A program made the position numbers and the translations under genes. Shown piece by piece: positions 58,341-64,000 of a stretch of DNA of 64,000 nucleotides. The notes under the pieces were generated by a model. It ran no database searches. It had not been told where the DNA came from and saw only the letters and a program-made list of their open reading frames with translations. The stretch's first letter is position 1, and the number at the start of each line of letters is the position of its first letter. The stretch is from Chamaelirium japonicum (taxonomy: Eukaryota; Streptophyta; Magnoliopsida; Liliales; Melanthiaceae), in contig OX393554.1 in assembly GCA_947650365.1 (NCBI GenBank), positions 34,242,204-34,306,203 of the forward strand. The letters are read 5' to 3'.

Positions 58341-59984
58341 CCTTGACTGACAAGCGGCACCGGCTGTATGGGAGAAGAGAGCGAGGGATAAGAGAAAGAG
58401 AGAGGCCATGCCGTGCGGGAGTAGAGGAGCAGCCGACGACCCTTACCTCCAGCAACGACTGTTAGGGTCTCGCAATAGAAAGAGTACCCCGTATCGAAGT
58501 CGACATCACAACTGGACACATCCAACACCAGCCTCCGCTTCTTCACATCTTCAATCAGGTAATCCCCCCTCCTCCTTTCCTTCATTTTCTTCTTCTTTTT
58601 CCTTTCCCTTTCCGTCTTCCTCATCAAATTCTCCTCTCTCTGCTTTCTCTTCTTTCGCTACAACCCAGTTTCAAATTTTGTGATGGTTGTTACTAATTCA
58701 TTTTGTAGTTCATGAGTTGCATCTACAACTCATGGCTGTTTATGGTTATTGATAAGGAAGTCATTTACAGATGGAAACTCAATGGTTGGTGTATATCTTT
58801 GAAGAAATTTTATTCGTCTAGAGGTAGTGTTTTCTTTGAATGGATTTATCTAGATGGATCAAGCAACCCAGTTAAGTGGTATAATGGGGTTACTGTTTAT
58901 CATTCATCTGGGTTTCCATGATTTGCATCACATTTGATGTCATTAATCTTTATTTTTATTATTTGTATCAATTTGGATTTCATTTATATGGGTTTCTAAT
59001 ATTTGCATCACAATCCATCACACTCATCCTGGGTTATGTTATTTGCATCATATTGGATTTCATTCATAGAAGTTTATTAAATAGAAGCATCTAACCGTCT
59101 TTCCTTCTCCAATGAGCATGAGTGCAGAGCATGCCGATTGGTTGCAACTCAAGGAATTGAAGGTTAACTTGTTGTACCTTAAACCTGAAAGTGTAATGGC
59201 AATATAAATCTACATGCAAGGAAAACATAATCACAAAATAAAAAAGGAAATTATTTATGAAAGGGTGCAAATTTTAAGGGTTAAATAAAACATATTGAGG
59301 TGTAAAGTTATTAGGGTGCCTTCTATAAATACGAAAGAATGTTAAATATGGATTTTAAATAGTTCTTTTGGGCTATATGTAGGATGGGTACCAACTTGAA
59401 GAGGCTGTACAACATGGTAGGGTACCAGGTTTTTGAAAGAAGCTTAACCTAATGCTGGACAAATGCTTAAATATGTATCGGTTTCAATGCTGTGGATCTT
59501 GAACAGTAACATAAAATATCTTATCTATTTTGGTAACTTATAAATTGGTGTTTTGGTTTATTAATGGTGTTGCTCTCTCAAAGATTCTGGTTATGGTTTG
59601 TCGTTTGGTGTGTTTTGGATATGTTTTTTATTATGATTTTGTTATTCCATGAATTGTTGTTACTTTTCTGGCTTCGTGTTGGATTGTGAATACAAAACAT
59701 CACATGGATGAATGATAAATTTGGGCCTAATTGACCTCTCTTGGCTCTTTTTTTTTTATCATCAATACTTGACGATAGTTTACGGTTCATTGTTCTTTTT
59801 GCTTTTGTGTATATTGTTCATCAGTTTTTTCTCATCTAATTTTTAGTTGTGTTAATAAATTTTTAAATGCATCATGCAGTATTGTTAATAATTTGTTGCC
59901 CGCACACACATTAGCGTGCTGTATACATTGGGCCTCGACGAAAATATTAGTCTTCGGCGACCAATTTTTTGTTAATCCAATATG

Positions 59985-59985
<1 letters not shown>
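58341..59985. other. Intron 2 segment, unassigned
   Basis: AT-rich DNA. I looked for the next PHAF1 segment (EPLKLDVV and following) on the plus strand and did not find it. Short repeated phrases TTTGCATCA and GGATTTCATT occur at 58920-59070. Confidence 0.5.
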
Positions 59986-60026
<41 letters not shown>

Positions 60027-60477
60027 TGTCGTCCTCGTTACATGTAGGCGCCCTCATCGATTGTGGGCGTCCTTTCCCAGTGCGGGCTCTCCAGCCGAAT
60101 GTGGGTGCTCCAACCGATTGTGGGAGCCGCTGAACCAATTGTCACCCATTTGAGTGCCGACACACATGAACATTATCACTGCTCACAAAATATTATCCCC
60201 TTACTCAAAATATTATCACTGTTCACAAAATATTGTTATCACCTTCGAAATATTGTTCTATCCCTCGAAATATTGTAAACTCTCGAAATGTTTTTTTGCC
60301 ACCCTTGAAATATTGTTATCTGCCTAGAAATAGTGTCCTCGCCCTCAAAAACTTTTGCGTGCCGACATGCATTACTAGTATATATATATACTGCTAAGGC
60401 TTTGTGTAAGCACCACCTAAGCACCGCTTTGCCTAGACAGGCCTAGACACAACTGTTCTTTATCTTTTAGGCAAATT
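59986..60477. repeat. (GA)n and short AATATTGTT repeats
   Basis: A GA run at 59986-60026, then about eight spaced copies of CTC(A/G)AAATATT(G/A)T at 60180-60340, then a CTAGGCACCGCTTTGCCTAGAC-like piece at 60395-60455 related to the hAT-like element at 56994. Confidence 0.6.
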
Positions 60478-61275
<798 letters not shown>

Positions 61276-62000
61276 TCTAGGCGTCGCGTAGGTATCACCT
61301 AGACGCCGCTTGGCCTAGACTACTGCCTTTGGCGACAACACTCCCTCAGCTGCCTTCGGTGGCATCAACAATGCAGCGGCCGCCTTCGGCGACGAAACAC
61401 ATTTGGGGTGGGGGGTGGGGGGTGGGGGGCAGCAAAATACGTCGGCGGCAGAAACATTTGGTGGCGATGATCACATTCGTTTGTGACGTTCATTTTTAGT
61501 CAGATGACCACATTCTACAGAGGCTAAATGTAGACGGAGCATAGTTCATGGTTCAAATTATTTTAAAATAACCGTTGAGGGATCAATATGAAATGAGGTG
61601 CATAGTTTAAGGGAGTTTTTTGTAATTTGCCCTATATAGGTTTTGTTGACATAGGTTCAAGAAAGAAAAATGTATTGCAACGGACTTTGGAATTAGCCTA
61701 TATGACATGCCGATGAATTTGATTTTGGGACCATGAATATGACTTTTGGGCTCGAATTTTGGGTCCATGAATATGACTCTTGAGGATCATTTATTGATCG
61801 ACGGTATTATGGTTGTCGGCCTATAAACAAAAACACTCACAAGATAATTTCATAAGATCTAACATTGAAATATAAGCCACATCAAATTTAAGTACTGTAT
61901 TTATCTAAGCAACATCTGATAATTTCTATTGGAACTGAAGTCTGACAATCATAAGATTCATGACTGAACCACTTTCTTATAAAAAAATGTTTGGCAGCGT
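61276..62000. other. Intron 2 segment, unassigned
   Basis: It begins with a CCTAGACGCC-rich remnant of the hAT-like family (to 61350), then TTCGGTGGC/CTTCGGCGAC phrases to 61460, then plain AT-rich DNA. No exon was seen. Confidence 0.5.
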
Positions 62001-62004
62001 GACA

Positions 62005-62615
62005 ACAAAGGGAAACAAAGAGAAAAGGTAGATAAAAAAAAGAAAAGATACCCAGGTAGAGAGAGGGAAAGGAAAAAATGTAGAGAAAAAATTGAATTCG
62101 GGAAAGGGAGAAACATGGGAAAAAATGAAAAAAAGGAAAAATTGAGAGAGGAACCAAAAAATAAAAGAAAAAAAATAAAATTGGGAAAGGATGAACCAGG
62201 GAAATAGGAAAGAAATAGAAAAAGGAAAAAGAAAAAGAAAAAGAAATGGAAAAATTGAGATTGGGAAAGGAAGGAACATGAAAAAAGGAAGGAAACAAAA
62301 CAGGGAGGGAAAGGGAAAAGGAAGAAGCACAAAAATTTGAATTTGGCATAGGAAGAAACAAGGGAAAAAGGAAAAAAAAAGAAAAAATTAAGAGAAGGAA
62401 TGGATATAAAAGCAGAGGAAAATTGAAATTAGAAAAAGAAAAAAGCAGGTGAAAAAGGAAAAATAAAGGAAAATTGAGATTGGGAAAGGAAGAAACATTG
62501 AAATAAAAATAAGTAATGAAACAGAGAATAGGGGAAAACGAGGGAAATTTGAGAGAGGGAAAGGGTGAAAAATTAGAGGAAAAGAAAGTAAAGAACCTAA
62601 AAAAGGAAAAAAAAG
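62005..62615. repeat. Purine-strand tandem repeat
   Basis: About 610 bp are overwhelmingly A and G on the plus strand. Degenerate units carry AAATTGAGATTGGGAAAGGA and AGAAACATGGGAAAAA phrases every 45-65 bp. The long minus-strand phenylalanine/serine/leucine open frames (up to 275 codons) come from this bias and are not genes. Confidence 0.8.
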
Positions 62616-62768
62616 AATCTGGCTGCGGGGGAGTGAGTGAGTGACCATCCTTTCTTTCTCTATGTCGATCTCTCCCTTTCTTGCTTTTTTTTTTTTCCTG
62701 TCGAATTCTTGACAATCACTATGAAGATGAGGATCCTGCAGAAAGAAATTAAAAGAGGAAGAGCAAAA

Positions 62769-62843
<75 letters not shown>
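62769..62843. repeat. (GT)n(TA)n compound microsatellite
   Basis: About 12 GT units followed directly by about 25 TA units. Open frames with CVCVC or YIYIY peptides are artefacts. Confidence 0.95.
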
Positions 62844-62845
<2 letters not shown>

Positions 62846-62944
62846 GATTCATTTCTCAACAAATTAAACCAAAAAAAAAGGAGAAGATTAAACGAAAAAC
62901 AAACAAACAAACAAACATTGATCGTAGCGCAAAGCACTCTCAAC

Positions 62945-63625
62945 CAGTGTTTTTAGAGGTGGGGGCGTAAGGCGAGGCGTTTTGCCTGATGTGGGGCGGG
63001 GCGTAAGCCTCAGGGCGTGGGGCATAAGCCCCACGAATTTTTCATTTTTTAATTTAAAAAATATATAGAAATAAAATATATTATATAAATAGGGAAAATA
63101 GATTAAAAACAAACAAAATAAAAAATATTGTGAACAAACAAAGCATTTAAGCCTACAAGATTGGTTGATAAATCACAAATATATACAAAACGATAATAAA
63201 AATGAACTTATTATTGTCAATATCATTTAAGATCTAATTCTAAATTTCTAACCAAAATTCAAATTATCTACATTTATATTCCATAGATTCTATCATTCTA
63301 TACATGATATATGACCAATTTAAAACAACTTTAGTTCCCAAAAATGCCATAATCGCCATCCAAGAGAGCAAGACGCATATAAAAGATCACACGGTAGCAA
63401 TCAAATCAATTTTTTTCAACTATGCAGACAAACTCTAGTGGGGCGTAAGCCCAGTCCATTGGGGCGTAAAAGGCGTGCCCGGGCGTTCAGGGCGTAAGCC
63501 CCAGTGGTTCGGGCGTAAGCCCTACAGGAAAACATCCCCAGATTGAGCCGGCCCGGGCGTTTTAGGATCGCCCCTCCCCGGGGCGCTCCCCGGGCGTACC
63601 CCAGGGCTAGTTTTTTAAAACACTG
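62945..63625. mobile_element. Non-autonomous hAT element with perfect 8-bp target duplication
   Basis: The ends CAGTGTTTTTAGAGG and (reversed) CAGTGTTTTAAAAAAC are hAT-type. The perfect 8-bp duplication CTCTCAAC lies at 62937-62944 and 63626-63633. Both subterminal regions carry many GGGCGTAAGCC copies, about ten in all. The AT-rich centre has no transposase frame. The clean duplication suggests a fairly recent insertion. Confidence 0.9.
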
Positions 63626-63633
63626 CTCTCAAC

Positions 63634-64000
63634 ACAATAAACCAAAAAACAAAGAAGAAGAAAACATATATGGGGAGGAGCAGAGAGAAGGGGGTCGGCT
63701 GCTGGCTAGGCACAGTTTGTGATGCCGCCCAAGGGCTCTAGTCGGATCCGCCAGACATGGAAGAGGCACAAGTTGGTCAGGCGGAAGGAAGAGAGGAGGG
63801 AGAGATAGAGGCTCACCATCGTGGGTTGCTAGTATAGCATCGTAGCACGTCAGATGGGGAGGGGTTCGCAAGAATCGCAACAGCATGAGAGAGAGAGAGA
63901 GCTCTCTTTTTCTCTTTCTAGATTATTGGTCTGCCTTTCCGGTGCTCAGATCTGGTGCCTGAGATTCGATTTGGTTTCTCGGTGACGGATAGCGTCGACT
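63634..64000. other. Right edge, unassigned
   Basis: G/A-rich DNA with a short (GA)n at 63886-63901. No exon of the PHAF1-like gene is recognised before the window ends. Confidence 0.5.

Noticed and set aside
58408-58683. First exon of another gene, with donor CAG|GTAATC at 58557
   Set aside because: The translation is proline/serine-rich and driven by CT repeats. No following exon was found on the plus strand.
61888-62852. A 275-codon minus-strand frame rich in Phe, Ser, Leu and Pro
   Set aside because: It follows from the purine-only strand. There is no periodic hydrophobic pattern like real membrane segments, and neighbouring frames are equally open.

Overview
The window is nuclear DNA from a flowering plant. 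Evidence: a five-exon GH9 class B endoglucanase, the first two coding exons of a plant UPF0183/PHAF1 homologue, Tekay-type chromovirus LTR retrotransposons primed by initiator tRNA-Met, and many hAT, Mutator and Tourist-like non-autonomous DNA transposons. The endoglucanase falls from very GC-rich exons 1-2 to more balanced exons 4-5. That 5'-to-3' GC decline is typical of monocots, so a monocot is my best guess, but I cannot name the species.

Layout. 1-1.4 kb: a (GA)n run and a foldback element flanked by (TA)n. 1.4-15.4 kb: two nested long-LTR chromovirus fossils; element A (2879-9912, minus) lies inside the 5' LTR of element B (1417-15398, plus), and B lies inside another foldback element. 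15.6-17.2 kb: a cluster of inverted-repeat elements separated by (TA)n arrays. 17.8-25.98 kb: single hAT, Mutator and short inverted-repeat elements in otherwise unrecognised DNA. 25.98-30.93 kb: a long TIR-like element filled with tandem repeats, including about 30 units of a hairpin-forming minisatellite. 31.1 kb: a tRNA-derived SINE. 31.5-34.08 kb: a non-autonomous Mutator element with perfect 9-bp target duplications, carrying a strand-switching minisatellite and a GC-rich block.

34.1-38.1 kb: the GH9 gene, with TATA box and repeat-rich promoter. Its first intron uses a GC-AG splice pair, and a hAT element sits in intron 2. 38.35-43 kb: a second SINE, then a Ty1/copia fossil invaded by another Mutator-like and another hAT element. 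45.9 kb to the right edge: the 5' part of the PHAF1-like gene, with coding exons at 45937-46069 and 56415-56497. Its 10.3-kb intron 1 holds a degenerate satellite, segmental duplications, nested elements and two candidate antisense exons. Intron 2 runs past the window end.

The two host genes have no obvious joint function: one product is a secreted cell-wall enzyme, the other a cytoplasmic protein linked in animals to autophagosome formation. The region is dominated by small mobile elements. Two patterns stand out: long foldback elements set inside (TA)n arrays, and TIR elements carrying GC-rich internal blocks.
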